DNA of 64,000 bases from Limosilactobacillus reuteri (GCF_013694365.1 NZ_CP059275.1:1116001-1180000), one strand, 5' to 3'; numbered from the stretch's first letter, positions 53,044-62,550 are shown. Notes: generated from the sequence alone by a model not told the origin. Numbers and translations are program-made.

Positions 53044-55482
53044 GTGTACCGAATTATTGGTTATAATGAGCCAACAGATAAAGCAGGATTTATTGTACTG
53101 GATCCCCGAGTTAATCGTCATATTAGTTCGGGGAAACTCACGCTTAAAGAATCCAACATTGATGATTTGACTATTACGGTTAATCAAGCAAGTCCATTAT
53201 GGGACAACGTAAGGCCTTATCATACTCATGTTAACGTTTATGATGATAATGAACTTATTTTTCGTGGACGAGCTATCAAACCTAAAAAGTCGATGGAAGA
53301 AAGTGGACAATTCATTCGGGAATATGTTTTTGAAGATATTGAAGCATATCTTATGGATAGTACCCAACGATTTTATGAAGGTGTTGGGCAAACACCCAAA
53401 GAATTTTTACAGACTTTAATAGATGTTCATAATTCACAGGTTCCTGACTATAAAAAATTCCAGCTTCGAAATGTAAATGTCACTAATAACAAGGATGACC
53501 AGTATCGACAAATTGATTATCCCAAAACTAGCGATGCCATTAATGATAAATTAGTAAAATCTCTTGGCGGTTATATTGTGACTACTTATAACCCTAACGG
53601 AATAAACTACCTTGACTACTTAACAGACATTGGGGTTGATCATAAAAATGACACTCCTATTCAGTTAGCTAAAAATATGAAGTCTGCAAGTATGCAGATT
53701 GATCCTACTAAGGTGATTACAAGGTTAATTCCGTTGGGAAAGACACTAGAACCATCAAAAGTTGATGTAAGTGATGATGGCGGAGATGGTGGTTCTGGAT
53801 CATTAGATAGTCCTGAAGAATTTTGTAAATCAGAAATTAATGCTACTTGGGGTAGTGATATTAATAATATGAAACAAGATTTTGCCGCTCGTTCTTCGAG
53901 AGTTCGGGCTTGGGGAGTGGACGTTAATCGTTTATATGATGTGGTGAAAAATGCTGAAGTAAGTCCTGAATGGTTCTTTGCTTATGAACTTCAAGAACAA
54001 GGAACTTACTATGGATGGCTTAACCATACTTATCGACATGGTGATGCATATAGTGATGCGCAATCTGTTTGTGAATGGATTAAAAATTGTTCAAATAGTA
54101 ATTCCATTAATCCAGCATGGAGCGCACCGGAAGGATCAATAGCGCCGAACCAAGCATTAGCGGATAAATGGAATCAAGAGTTTGGAAAAGGTACTATTGG
54201 CCGTGTTTATTTACAAGGGACTGCCGCTGCTGTTTGGGATTTAGCGGGTCAAACGCCTAATCCAGCTATTGGAAAGCCAATTAGTGGATGCATTTCTTGT
54301 ATTAAACGTTGGGGTGGTCATTCTAATGCAACTGGTGGTACATGGGGATGGCCTTTTCCTAATGTTGGGGAAGGCCATTTTTCTCAAGTTCAGAGTTTCG
54401 GAAATGATGGCGGATATCGTCAAAATAGTTATCACGATGGTGTGGATTTTGGATCAGTAGACCATCCTGGTAGAGAAGTGCATTGTATTCATGGTGGAAC
54501 GGTAACTATCAAATCAGCTATGGGTGGCTTAGGCAATTTTGTGGTTATTCATACGCCAGAAGGATTCAATATCGTTTATCAAGAAGCTTTTAGTTCTCCC
54601 TCTAATATTATTGTTAGTGTTGGGCAAAAAGTAAAAACTGGTGATGTAATTGGATATCGTGATACAGACCATGTTCATATTGGCGTAACTAAGCAAGATT
54701 TTTATCAAGCAGTTCGAAATTCTTTTTCTCCTGCAGGTGGTTGGCTAGATCCAGTAAAACTAATTAAAGAAGGTGGCGATGGGTCTAAACCACAAGAAGG
54801 AAAGAAAGATCAAACTGTTGATAATAGTAATGCTGCACGTCCTAAATTAACCATTACTACTGTCAATAACGGTAAAGACTATATTGATATTCCTGATTTA
54901 CAAAAAGAATTCGGTATTATTGAAGGAACTGTCGAATTTGATAATGTAGATGATCCGAATGTTTTAATGCAACAAGCTCAAACATGGATAAAGGCTCAAA
55001 GAATACCTCAAAGTTGGGAAGTTACAGCTTTAGAATTACATATGACAAACTTCAAATCTTTTAAGGTTGCTGATAGGTACATGTTTATTAATCCAAATGT
55101 TGCAAAAACCCAATTATTACGAATTACTCAAAAAGAAATTGATTTACTAAAGCCCCATGCGTCTTCATTAACTATTGGTGATAAGACGATGGGGCTTACT
55201 GATTATCAGTTAGAAAATCAAGTCAATTTTCAACAGTTTAAGGAAATGCGAGTGATGGTTAATCAGGTTGTCCAAACTCAAGAGCAATCTGCTAATAACA
55301 ATAATAAGGTTATGCAAAATTTTGCTAGTAGTGCTGATCTTGCACAAATGAGACAAGATCTAAGAAATCTTCAAGATGATAACGATCGTGCTCGTAAAGG
55401 AATGGTTTCCTTAGAAGAATTCAATAAATTAAAGGAACAAGTAGAAAAACTAACAACAGGAGGCGATGATAATGGCAAGTGA
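53044..55482 (+). CDS. Phage tail protein (Tal/gp18-like) with embedded M23 endopeptidase
   Basis: An 812-residue tail-tip lysin, GTG start. About 1-245: Tal-type N terminus. About 255-410: an extra domain with a helical, lysozyme-like look (YELQEQGTYYGWLNHT). About 430-585: M23 peptidase with His464 and Asp468 in YHDGVDFG and His543/His545 in DHVHIG as zinc ligands. The rest (from about 610) resumes the tail domain and ends in a coiled coil. It cuts the wall during DNA entry. Confidence 0.85.
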   Translation: MYRIIGYNEPTDKAGFIVLDPRVNRHISSGKLTLKESNIDDLTITVNQASPLWDNVRPYHTHVNVYDDNELIFRGRAIKPKKSMEESGQFIREYVFEDIEAYLMDSTQRFYEGVGQTPKEFLQTLIDVHNSQVPDYKKFQLRNVNVTNNKDDQYRQIDYPKTSDAINDKLVKSLGGYIVTTYNPNGINYLDYLTDIGVDHKNDTPIQLAKNMKSASMQIDPTKVITRLIPLGKTLEPSKVDVSDDGGDGGSGSLDSPEEFCKSEINATWGSDINNMKQDFAARSSRVRAWGVDVNRLYDVVKNAEVSPEWFFAYELQEQGTYYGWLNHTYRHGDAYSDAQSVCEWIKNCSNSNSINPAWSAPEGSIAPNQALADKWNQEFGKGTIGRVYLQGTAAAVWDLAGQTPNPAIGKPISGCISCIKRWGGHSNATGGTWGWPFPNVGEGHFSQVQSFGNDGGYRQNSYHDGVDFGSVDHPGREVHCIHGGTVTIKSAMGGLGNFVVIHTPEGFNIVYQEAFSSPSNIIVSVGQKVKTGDVIGYRDTDHVHIGVTKQDFYQAVRNSFSPAGGWLDPVKLIKEGGDGSKPQEGKKDQTVDNSNAARPKLTITTVNNGKDYIDIPDLQKEFGIIEGTVEFDNVDDPNVLMQQAQTWIKAQRIPQSWEVTALELHMTNFKSFKVADRYMFINPNVAKTQLLRITQKEIDLLKPHASSLTIGDKTMGLTDYQLENQVNFQQFKEMRVMVNQVVQTQEQSANNNNKVMQNFASSADLAQMRQDLRNLQDDNDRARKGMVSLEEFNKLKEQVEKLTTGGDDNGK
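55458..55482 (+). promoter_or_regulatory. Ribosome binding site and overlapping start for the next native gene
   Basis: AGGAGG at 55458-55463, eight bases later ATGGCAAGTGA. These last eleven bases are the first eleven of 52807. They show that 52807 belongs downstream of this gene. Confidence 0.85.
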
Positions 55483-56262
55483 ATGAAATTCTTAAATAAT
55501 GACTATTCTTTTCGTGGATTAGGACCCACAAAGGCTGATCCAGAATACTTAGAAAATGCAGAATATATCGACTTTGCCGGTTTTAATTCTGCTGATTATG
55601 ATTGGTGGTTGATTGATCGAACAGCAACTACGCCAGAAGAACAAGAAATTACAGAAAGCGTCCCTTACATGCAAGGAGAATATGATTTCTCAATGTATGA
55701 TCAGGAACGCTTTTTTAAGACCCGTGAGTTGACTTATAAGTTTGTATATTTTGGAAAAGTTTATCAGGATCGTAAAGCTTACGAAGAGGAGCTTAAACGG
55801 CAATTACTGCCACATGGTTTCACTAAACTAATTGATTCTCATGATCCTGTTTACTACTGGTCAGCTAAGTGTACTAGTGTTGAGGTTGAGGATGACCAAG
55901 AAAAGGGAATGCTCACAGCAACTATTACTTTCAAGGCTTATCCTTTTGCTTATACTAACCATAACGAGGGCACCGATTATTGGGATGATGTCGCATTTGA
56001 TCATTGGATTTGGCAACCAGTTAAATTCAATGTTAACGGTGATCAGGATGTTAATGTTAAGAATATCGGCTCACGACCAGTCGAATGCTCATTTCAATTG
56101 ACAGGGTCCGTAACTTTGAAGAACGATTCAATTGGTGAAGTAGGTTTAACTCAAGACAATTTTAAAACAACCACGATTGTATTAGAGATGGGTGACAATA
56201 AAATGCATCTATCCGGAAACGGGACAATTGAATTTCAATTCAAGCGTGAGGAGATGATTTAG
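55483..56262 (+). CDS. Distal tail protein (Dit)
   Basis: A 259-residue protein. SFRGLGPTKADPEY near the start and the ELTYKFVYFGKVYQDRKAYE region match siphovirus distal tail proteins, and the C-terminal part (WQPVKFNVNGDQDVNVKN) the galectin-like domain. It joins the tail tube to the baseplate. The first bases ATGA equal the last four of the tape-measure gene (58881-58884), so in the native genome it follows the tape measure. Confidence 0.82.
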   Translation: MKFLNNDYSFRGLGPTKADPEYLENAEYIDFAGFNSADYDWWLIDRTATTPEEQEITESVPYMQGEYDFSMYDQERFFKTRELTYKFVYFGKVYQDRKAYEEELKRQLLPHGFTKLIDSHDPVYYWSAKCTSVEVEDDQEKGMLTATITFKAYPFAYTNHNEGTDYWDDVAFDHWIWQPVKFNVNGDQDVNVKNIGSRPVECSFQLTGSVTLKNDSIGEVGLTQDNFKTTTIVLEMGDNKMHLSGNGTIEFQFKREEMI

Positions 56263-58884
56263 GTGTCACAATCAATGAGCGTTGAAGCGGTATTATCAGC
56301 ATACGATGAGAGTTTTAGCGCAACTTTAGATAAGGCGCTTAAATCGATTAATAATTTAGGCCGTGAAACCCAGTCAACCTCTCAAACTGTTAGTGCAGGT
56401 GGTTCTAGTATTTCCAGCACCTTTAAATCAATGGCTGGAGCAATGGGTGTAGTTGCAATTGCTGGTAAAGCATGGGATGTTGTTAAAGATTCAATGAGTG
56501 GCGCCATTAACCGATTTGATACATTAAACAAGTATCCGGTAGTAATGAAGGCTTTGAATTATTCAACTAAGGATGTTGCAAGGTCAACCGCTATCTTATC
56601 TAAGGGAATTGATGGCTTACCCACTTCTTTGCAAGACGTTACAAGTGTTGCCCAACAATTAGCGCCATTAACTGGTAGTGCAACTAAGGCTTCTAAGTCG
56701 GCGATTGCCTTGAATAATGCCTTCCTTGCCTCCGGTGCTAGTGTTGCCGATACCTCTCGTGGACTTCAACAATACACACAAATGCTTTCAACTGGTAAAG
56801 TCGATTTAATGTCTTATCGAACATTGATGGAAACCATGCCAATTGCATTACGTAAAGTCGCCAATTCATTTGGTTTTACTGGTAAGTCTGCTGAACAAGA
56901 CCTTTATAAAGCTTTGCAGTCAGGACAAATTACGGTAGATCAGTTGAATGATCGTTTTATCAAGCTGAATGGTGGAGTTAATGGTTTTGCTCAATTAGCA
57001 AAGAAAAATAGTGAAGGTATCGGTACATCTTTTGCAAACTTAAAAAATGCCGTTGTCAAAAATCTGGCAAATATGTTATCGGCAATTGACAATGGTTTTA
57101 AGCAAGCGGGCTTTGGAAGTATTGCACAAGTCCTAGACAACATGAAGGGTAGTATTAATTCCGCTTTTCAAGTTATTGGACCAGTTGTTACTAATGCTAC
57201 TGTTGTAATTCTTAATTTCGTAAAAGTCGTAGGTGGAGCGCTTAAATCTGCTTTTAGTAATGATATTTTTCGAACAGCAGTTGTAGGAATATTAGGCTTT
57301 GTGGGTGCAGTTATGGCAGCTCATAAGGTTATTTCAATATTTACAACGTTAAGATCCGCAATAGTTGGTTTAAGCGTGATTGCAAAAGCTGGTAATTTGG
57401 CAATGGCATTTAGTGAAGCAATGTCAACACTTGCTAAAACTTCTAAGATTGCTGGTGGAGCGATGAAAGCATTCAGTGCAGTGGCTTCACTAGGTCCCTG
57501 GGGAATTATCGCTGTTGCAATTGCAGCTGTTGTTGCATCCTTAACTTATTTCTTTACCCAAACAAAAACGGGTAGAGCTTTGTGGCAAAGTTTTACTACG
57601 TGGTTATCTGGAGCATGGCAGAGTTTAGTTGGAGTAGCTACTACTGTTTGGAATGCAATTGGTAATGCTATTAATGCGGTAGTTAATTTTATTAAACCTT
57701 ATTGGCAGGCTCTAGTGACATTCTTTACTGGAATCTGGACATCAATTGTGGCGGGTGTTACTCCAATTTGGCAGGGGTTAGTTAATGTCTTTAATAGCAT
57801 TATCAATGCAATTGTTGCTGTTTGGCAGGCTTTAGCTCCAATTATTGTTCCGATTGTAGCGGGTGTAGTTGCGATCATTGGGGCAACTCTAATCACAATT
57901 GTTACCGTCTTTCAAACTGTGTGGAATATGCTTGTACCCATTGTTCAAGTTGTATGGCAATTAATTTCAACAGTTGTATCTACTGCTATTACGATGCTAG
58001 GTACAGTAATCCAAACAGGCTTGGCAATTATCGTTGCTATTTGGAATGTGGTCTGGAATACATTCAGTATTGTTGTAAGTACGGTATGGAACGTTATTAC
58101 TACCATTATATCTACCGTGCTGAACGTTATTGCGGGAATAATTCAAGCTATCACTGCTGCAATACAAGGCGATTGGTCGGGAGCTTGGAATGCAATCCAG
58201 AATGTTGTATCAACTGTTCTGAATGCAATTAGTAGCATTGTTTCTAGTGTACTAAGCGGAGTAGCTGGAATTTTTAGCGGTGTAATGAATGGATTAAAGA
58301 GTGTTGTTTCTGCTGTATGGAATGGTATTAAATCGCTATTCAGTGAAGGTGTTAATTTCATTAAATCAGTTGTTCATATAGATTTAGGTGCTGCCGGTAG
58401 AGCCATCATGAATTCGCTTTGGAACGGTATGAAATCAATTTGGAATGGCATTAAGAACTGGGTAAGTGGAATTGCCGATTGGATTAAAGAGCATAAAGGT
58501 CCAATCAGTTACGACCGGAAACTTCTTATCCCTGCTGGTCAAGCAATTATGAACGGACTTAATAATGGATTGATTAACGGATTCGATGAGGTTCAATCAA
58601 ACGTTAGTGATATGGCTAGCCAAATTCAACAGGCTATTACTACACCTGGCTTTGATATTGGAGCAAGTATTGGTAACTTGGGTTCAATTAATTCAAATTA
58701 TACTGGTAGCCTGGCAATTCAAGATAGTCAGTTACAAATGCAGAATAATGCTTTACTTCGTCAATTACTTAATAAAGACACGACAATGGTTCTTGACGAT
58801 GGCACTCTTGTTGGCTATACAGCGGATCAATACGATTATCGCTTGGGTCAAAATACAGCATTGAAGGATAGGTGGAGCCGATGA
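56263..58884 (+). CDS. Tape measure protein
   Basis: An 873-residue protein. The N terminus (about 60-250) is the TMP domain (DTLNKYPVVMKALNYSTKDV; ASGASVADTSRGLQQYTQML). About 320-700 is highly hydrophobic with many VWN/VWQ repeats; the C terminus is a hydrophilic tail. It sets tail length. The GTG at 56263 is probably not the native start: a GAGGAGG followed by ATGGCTAG ends the previous native gene at 59234-59250 and likely starts this gene a few codons earlier. Confidence 0.88.
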   Translation: MSQSMSVEAVLSAYDESFSATLDKALKSINNLGRETQSTSQTVSAGGSSISSTFKSMAGAMGVVAIAGKAWDVVKDSMSGAINRFDTLNKYPVVMKALNYSTKDVARSTAILSKGIDGLPTSLQDVTSVAQQLAPLTGSATKASKSAIALNNAFLASGASVADTSRGLQQYTQMLSTGKVDLMSYRTLMETMPIALRKVANSFGFTGKSAEQDLYKALQSGQITVDQLNDRFIKLNGGVNGFAQLAKKNSEGIGTSFANLKNAVVKNLANMLSAIDNGFKQAGFGSIAQVLDNMKGSINSAFQVIGPVVTNATVVILNFVKVVGGALKSAFSNDIFRTAVVGILGFVGAVMAAHKVISIFTTLRSAIVGLSVIAKAGNLAMAFSEAMSTLAKTSKIAGGAMKAFSAVASLGPWGIIAVAIAAVVASLTYFFTQTKTGRALWQSFTTWLSGAWQSLVGVATTVWNAIGNAINAVVNFIKPYWQALVTFFTGIWTSIVAGVTPIWQGLVNVFNSIINAIVAVWQALAPIIVPIVAGVVAIIGATLITIVTVFQTVWNMLVPIVQVVWQLISTVVSTAITMLGTVIQTGLAIIVAIWNVVWNTFSIVVSTVWNVITTIISTVLNVIAGIIQAITAAIQGDWSGAWNAIQNVVSTVLNAISSIVSSVLSGVAGIFSGVMNGLKSVVSAVWNGIKSLFSEGVNFIKSVVHIDLGAAGRAIMNSLWNGMKSIWNGIKNWVSGIADWIKEHKGPISYDRKLLIPAGQAIMNGLNNGLINGFDEVQSNVSDMASQIQQAITTPGFDIGASIGNLGSINSNYTGSLAIQDSQLQMQNNALLRQLLNKDTTMVLDDGTLVGYTADQYDYRLGQNTALKDRWSR

Positions 58885-59250
58885 TTGGCTTATCTAGGCT
58901 TTCAGAATATTTCAGATATTGAAGATATGGGGATAGCAGAATACCGATTGCGAATGGAAGCTTACCAATTAAAACGGGTAGGACAAGAAAGAGATATTGC
59001 ACTTCAGGCATTTCTCAATCAATCTGTTCAAGCAACAAAAGGTAGTGAAAAGCACCCTGTACCGAAATATAAAAAGTTTAGTCAATTCTTTGACTACGAT
59101 AAATTTGTTGATGAAATTCGTGGTAATTATGAACCAGACTATCAACCGGTAAGCAAAGCCAGTGCTGAAAAGCAACGAATAGATTTAATTACTAAACGGT
59201 GGCGTGAATTCCGGAAGATGAAGCAAAAACAGAGAGGAGGTAATGGCTAG
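58885..59250 (+). CDS. Tail assembly chaperone extension (gpT-like) reached by -1 frameshift
   Basis: A 121-residue frame with a TTG start. ISDIEDMGIAEYRLRMEAYQ, then IALQAFLNQSVQATK resembles the T-part of the gpG/gpGT chaperones that coat the tape measure during tail assembly. The preceding native gene at 59251 has the slippery site A AAA AAC near its end (59568-59574), so this frame is probably made as an extended fusion, not from its own start. Confidence 0.72.
   Translation: MAYLGFQNISDIEDMGIAEYRLRMEAYQLKRVGQERDIALQAFLNQSVQATKGSEKHPVPKYKKFSQFFDYDKFVDEIRGNYEPDYQPVSKASAEKQRIDLITKRWREFRKMKQKQRGGNG
59234..59250 (+). promoter_or_regulatory. Ribosome binding site and likely true start of the tape measure gene
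   Basis: GAGGAGG at 59234-59240, then ATGGCTAG at 59243-59250. This ATG is out of the gpT frame, and in the native order the tape measure gene follows, so it should start here rather than at the GTG at 56263. Confidence 0.6.
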
Positions 59251-59586
59251 ATGAAATTAAAGATTGATGGTAAGGATTATTCATTTATTTTTGGCGTTAA
59301 ATTTTTACGTAACCTTGATAAAAATCGAGGGGTCGAAGGTGAGCAAAATGGTATGAAGATGAATTTTGGAATGGGATTAACTGTTCTTATGCCGGCATTA
59401 ATGACCAAAGATGCCTCTGCTTTAGCCGATACCTTACACGCAGCTGCAAAGGATAATGTAACGCAAGACCAAATCGACAATTACATTGATAACTGCAAGG
59501 ATTTAAATAATCTTTTCAGTTGTGTAATTAATGAAATCAAAGCAAGTAATGCCGCTAAACCTGTTGTAAAAAACCTAAAAGCCTAG
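59251..59586 (+). CDS. Tail assembly chaperone (gpG-like)
   Basis: A 111-residue protein. MKLKIDGKDYSFIFGVKFLR at the start and GLTVLMPALMTKDASALADT in the middle match phage tail chaperones of Gram-positive siphoviruses. Near the end, GTA AAA AAC carries the heptamer A AAA AAC in frame at 59568-59574; a -1 shift there enters the 58885 gene. Both products chaperone the tape measure protein. Confidence 0.8.
   Translation: MKLKIDGKDYSFIFGVKFLRNLDKNRGVEGEQNGMKMNFGMGLTVLMPALMTKDASALADTLHAAAKDNVTQDQIDNYIDNCKDLNNLFSCVINEIKASNAAKPVVKNLKA
59568..59574 (+). promoter_or_regulatory. Programmed -1 ribosomal frameshift slippery site
   Basis: A AAA AAC in the correct phase (codons GTA AAA AAC) four codons before the stop of the chaperone gene. 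This is the canonical X XXY YYZ form used by phage tail chaperones. Confidence 0.75.
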
Positions 59587-60174
59587 ATGGCAACATATCC
59601 AGTATTGGAAGGGAAGAATGCAGTCCTTTTTGAACGGCTGTTAGAAAATGCCAAGAAGGAACCGGCACAATTAATCCCTTATCAAACATCACTAAGTTAT
59701 GATCCAAAACGGGATACAGATTCGACGACTACAAAGATGGGAAATGTTCCGACTGCTTCTAATATCGAAACAGATTTAGAAGTAGAATTCTTAAATGCAA
59801 TTTCCAAAGCTGCAGATGACATCTATGACTCTCTGTACTTTAACAAGAAGATTGAAGTGTGGAAGGTTCACCTTGATCGGGTCCGTTCAGATGGAAAAGT
59901 TTACGCTGAATATATGCGTGGGATTGTCTCTGAAGATTCTAACGATAACGATGCTGATGATCACTCAACACGTGATGCAACATTTACGATTGATGGTGTG
60001 GCAAAGCGGGGATGGACAGATCTTCCAGAAGATATTAAGGAGGAAATTGACTATGTATTCCGTGACCTCGCCAAGATTACTGATGATGGCGATGGTAATG
60101 GTGAAGCGTTTAAGAGTGATGATCGTGGCATTGGTGCTAATGAAAAGGAAGAAGCTACCAATTTCGCTAATTAA
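59587..60174 (+). CDS. Major tail protein
   Basis: A 195-residue protein. The N terminus MATYPVLEGKNAVLFERLLE and TDSTTTKMGNVPTASNIETD then IEVWKVHLDRVRSDGKVYAE match siphovirus major tail tube proteins of the TP901-1 type. It polymerises into the tail tube around the tape measure. The C terminus is acidic with no Ig domain. Confidence 0.85.
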   Translation: MATYPVLEGKNAVLFERLLENAKKEPAQLIPYQTSLSYDPKRDTDSTTTKMGNVPTASNIETDLEVEFLNAISKAADDIYDSLYFNKKIEVWKVHLDRVRSDGKVYAEYMRGIVSEDSNDNDADDHSTRDATFTIDGVAKRGWTDLPEDIKEEIDYVFRDLAKITDDGDGNGEAFKSDDRGIGANEKEEATNFAN

Positions 60175-60567
60175 ATGTATTCACCAAACGAAGAAATATA
60201 TGATTTTATTTTTGCTCAAGTAAAAAAGAAATATCCGGCGTTTGATCATCCACCACAGAAAAATGAGACAGTTACTTATCCTTACGTTGTTATTGATGAT
60301 ACTCAATCTATTATGACTGGGTATAAGGATGCAACGGGTTTAAGAACAACCCTAACCTTGCATGTGTGGGGAAAAGTCAATCAACGTAAGCAGGTAACAC
60401 GAATAGTAGATGATTTAAGACGGTTGGGTATGAATGGTGTTCGAACTAACCATTATGCTTGGCAAGGACGTCCAAATGAACAAGAACAACAATTATTAAC
60501 TGATACGAGTGTTCCAAATACCGTGTTAAAGCACGGCTATCTAACACTCGTTTTTGATTTGAAATAA
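60175..60567 (+). CDS. Tail terminator / tail completion protein
   Basis: A 130-residue protein. Position between the HK97 gp10-like gene and the major tail gene, and the pattern YVVIDDTQ then TLTLHVWGKVNQRKQVTRIV with a conserved tail TLVFDLK, match DUF3168-like tail terminators. It caps the tail tube before joining to the head. Confidence 0.75.
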   Translation: MYSPNEEIYDFIFAQVKKKYPAFDHPPQKNETVTYPYVVIDDTQSIMTGYKDATGLRTTLTLHVWGKVNQRKQVTRIVDDLRRLGMNGVRTNHYAWQGRPNEQEQQLLTDTSVPNTVLKHGYLTLVFDLK

Positions 60568-60966
60568 ATGGCTAACTCATTCAAGGTCGATGTTAAAGGA
60601 ACTAAGGAATTAGCAAACTTTTTGAAGAAAAATAAGGATCTAACACCAGTTAAGAAGGTTGTTGCTAAACATGGTGCAAGTTTGAAGAAGCAAACGCAAC
60701 AGAATATGAACAATTTGTATAAGGGTCACTATGAATGGAAAAAGGGTGCTGGATTGACAATGGTTAGTCCTACCGGGAATACTAGACGATCCGTAACAAA
60801 TACGATTTCTAATAATGGTTTAACAGCAACGGTTGCTCCACAAACTGAATATTTCCCATATCTTGAATATGGAACTCGCTTTATGGCAGCACGACCGACA
60901 TTACATCCAGCTTTTGCGATTGAATCAATGAAGTTTGCTAATGACTTGAATAAATTATTTAAGTAG
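60568..60966 (+). CDS. HK97 gp10 family head-tail joining protein
   Basis: A 132-residue protein of the HK97-gp10 family: LKKQTQQNMNNLYKGHYEWK, PTGNTRRSVTN, then YLEYGTRFMAARPTLHPAF. Its first eight bases ATGGCTAA equal the last eight of 60967-61281, proving that it follows that gene in the native order. Confidence 0.85.
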   Translation: MANSFKVDVKGTKELANFLKKNKDLTPVKKVVAKHGASLKKQTQQNMNNLYKGHYEWKKGAGLTMVSPTGNTRRSVTNTISNNGLTATVAPQTEYFPYLEYGTRFMAARPTLHPAFAIESMKFANDLNKLFK

Positions 60967-61281
60967 ATGCGAAAAACGCAGATAATTAAATTTTATTATC
61001 AAGATGAAAATAGTTATGATCCGTACTCAGATGAAGATACTCCTGCAGAACCTAAGTTGGTAGCAAAACGGTATGCAAACGTTACTGATGTAGGTACTAA
61101 TCGACTAGTTGAATTATTTAGTAAGTTAAATCAGAATGCTAAGGTGGTACGTCTGGACGCTCCAATAAATGAAGCCTGGTCGTATTTAACTATTGATAAC
61201 GGATCAATTAAATATCGTCTTGAAACACAACGTCAACCCTTAAAAGGAACAACATTAATTGTGGATGAAGATAATGGCTAA
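60967..61281 (+). CDS. Head closure / head-tail adaptor protein
   Basis: A 104-residue protein: MRKTQIIKFYYQDENSYDPY, then RLVELFSKLNQNAKVVRLDA, DNGSIKYRLETQRQPLKGTT. Fits the stopper/head-closure group. Its first 23 bases equal the last 23 of the connector gene (61655-61677), an unusually long overlap that fixes native order. Confidence 0.75.
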   Translation: MRKTQIIKFYYQDENSYDPYSDEDTPAEPKLVAKRYANVTDVGTNRLVELFSKLNQNAKVVRLDAPINEAWSYLTIDNGSIKYRLETQRQPLKGTTLIVDEDNG

Positions 61282-61677
61282 ATGGACCAGGATACGGTTT
61301 TGAAAAATTTAAAAGTAATGCTTGGAATTAAAGATGATGATCGTGATGCTTTGCTGAAATTGATCATTGATAATACAGACCAAGCTTTACGATTTAAGTT
61401 AGAACTAACTACAGACGAAAAGATACCTGGAGAGTTAGGGTACATTGAATTGGAAGTCTCAGTTCGGCGATTCAATCGGCTACAAAATGAAGGAATGAGT
61501 CAATATAGTCAAGAAGGAGAAAGTATTACTTTTAATTCTTCTGATTTTGATGATTTCCTAGATGATATTGATTTATGGAAACGGCGAAACCAAAAGGATG
61601 TTAAATCTCTTGGTGCCGTTTCTTTTATTAATCCTTATGCGGGAATGAGTAAAAATGCGAAAAACGCAGATAATTAA
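61282..61677 (+). CDS. Phage head-tail connector protein
   Basis: A 131-residue protein: MLGIKDDDRDALLKLIIDNT and ELTTDEKIPGELGYIELEVS with RRFNRLQNEGMSQYSQEGES, the helical adaptor pattern of gp15/Phage_connect_1. It joins the portal to the closure protein. Its end overlaps the next native gene by 23 bases. Confidence 0.85.
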   Translation: MDQDTVLKNLKVMLGIKDDDRDALLKLIIDNTDQALRFKLELTTDEKIPGELGYIELEVSVRRFNRLQNEGMSQYSQEGESITFNSSDFDDFLDDIDLWKRRNQKDVKSLGAVSFINPYAGMSKNAKNADN

Positions 61678-62550
61678 ATGGCAGATGCAAATTTAATTAC
61701 AAGTGAAGATTTAATCGCTCAATCTATTGACTTCAATGAACAATTTACTGGTAATTTAAGTAAACTACTTGAGGCTCTTGGTGTAATTCGAATGACACCA
61801 ATGGCTCAAGGATCAACAATTAAAATCTATAAGTCAGAGGTTACAAAGGCTGATGGAACAGTGGCCGAAGGGGAAATTATTCCATTATCAAAGACCACTC
61901 GTAAATTAGCTAAAACTCTCACCTTAGATTTTAAGAAGTATCGAAAGATGACTACAGCAGAAGCTATCCAATCAACTGGATTCCAAGGAGCTGTGGCTGA
62001 TACAGATGCAAAGTTACTTCGCGAAATTCAAAAAGACGTTAAACAAGAAATTTTTGATTTTACAGGCACTGGAACTACTAAAACTTCTGGTGAAACCTTC
62101 CAAAAAGCTTTATCAAAGGGTTTAGGTCAACTGGCAGTAAAATGGGAAGATGATGATATCCAATCTGTTGCTTTCGTTAACCCAATCGACCTCTATGATT
62201 ATTTAGCAGAATCACCAATTACTTTGCAAAGTACGTTTGGATTACAATATATTCAAAATTTCATGGGTGTTAATACAATTATTGCATCTAATGCTGTAAA
62301 GCAAGGGACGATTAATTTAACCGCTAGTCAAAATATTAATTATGCTTATGCGAATATTAGTGGTGCTTTAAGTCAGGCTTTTAATTTGGTTCCAGATGAG
62401 ACAGGATTGATTGGGGTTACTCACGAACCTGTTAACAATAGTCTTTCTTATGAAACAGTAATTCTTTTAGCTGGAAAGCTTTACGCTGAACGTTTAGATG
62501 GAATCATTACTTCAAAAATTGGTACTACTACCACTGCTGACAATAAGTAG
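61678..62550 (+). CDS. Major capsid protein
   Basis: A 290-residue protein. ANLITSEDLIAQSIDFNEQF at the start, then RMTPMAQGSTIKIYKSEVTK, AEGEIIPLSKTTRKLAKTLT and VKWEDDDIQSVAFVNPIDLY are typical of a siphovirus capsid protein without a cleaved N-terminal scaffold. Native partners are the scaffold gene before it and the connector after it. Confidence 0.88.
   Translation: MADANLITSEDLIAQSIDFNEQFTGNLSKLLEALGVIRMTPMAQGSTIKIYKSEVTKADGTVAEGEIIPLSKTTRKLAKTLTLDFKKYRKMTTAEAIQSTGFQGAVADTDAKLLREIQKDVKQEIFDFTGTGTTKTSGETFQKALSKGLGQLAVKWEDDDIQSVAFVNPIDLYDYLAESPITLQSTFGLQYIQNFMGVNTIIASNAVKQGTINLTASQNINYAYANISGALSQAFNLVPDETGLIGVTHEPVNNSLSYETVILLAGKLYAERLDGIITSKIGTTTTADNK

Noticed and set aside
57600..58400. 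Long antisense and alternate frames in the tape-measure repeat region
   Set aside because: They arise from the biased codons of the hydrophobic repeats and have no support as genes.
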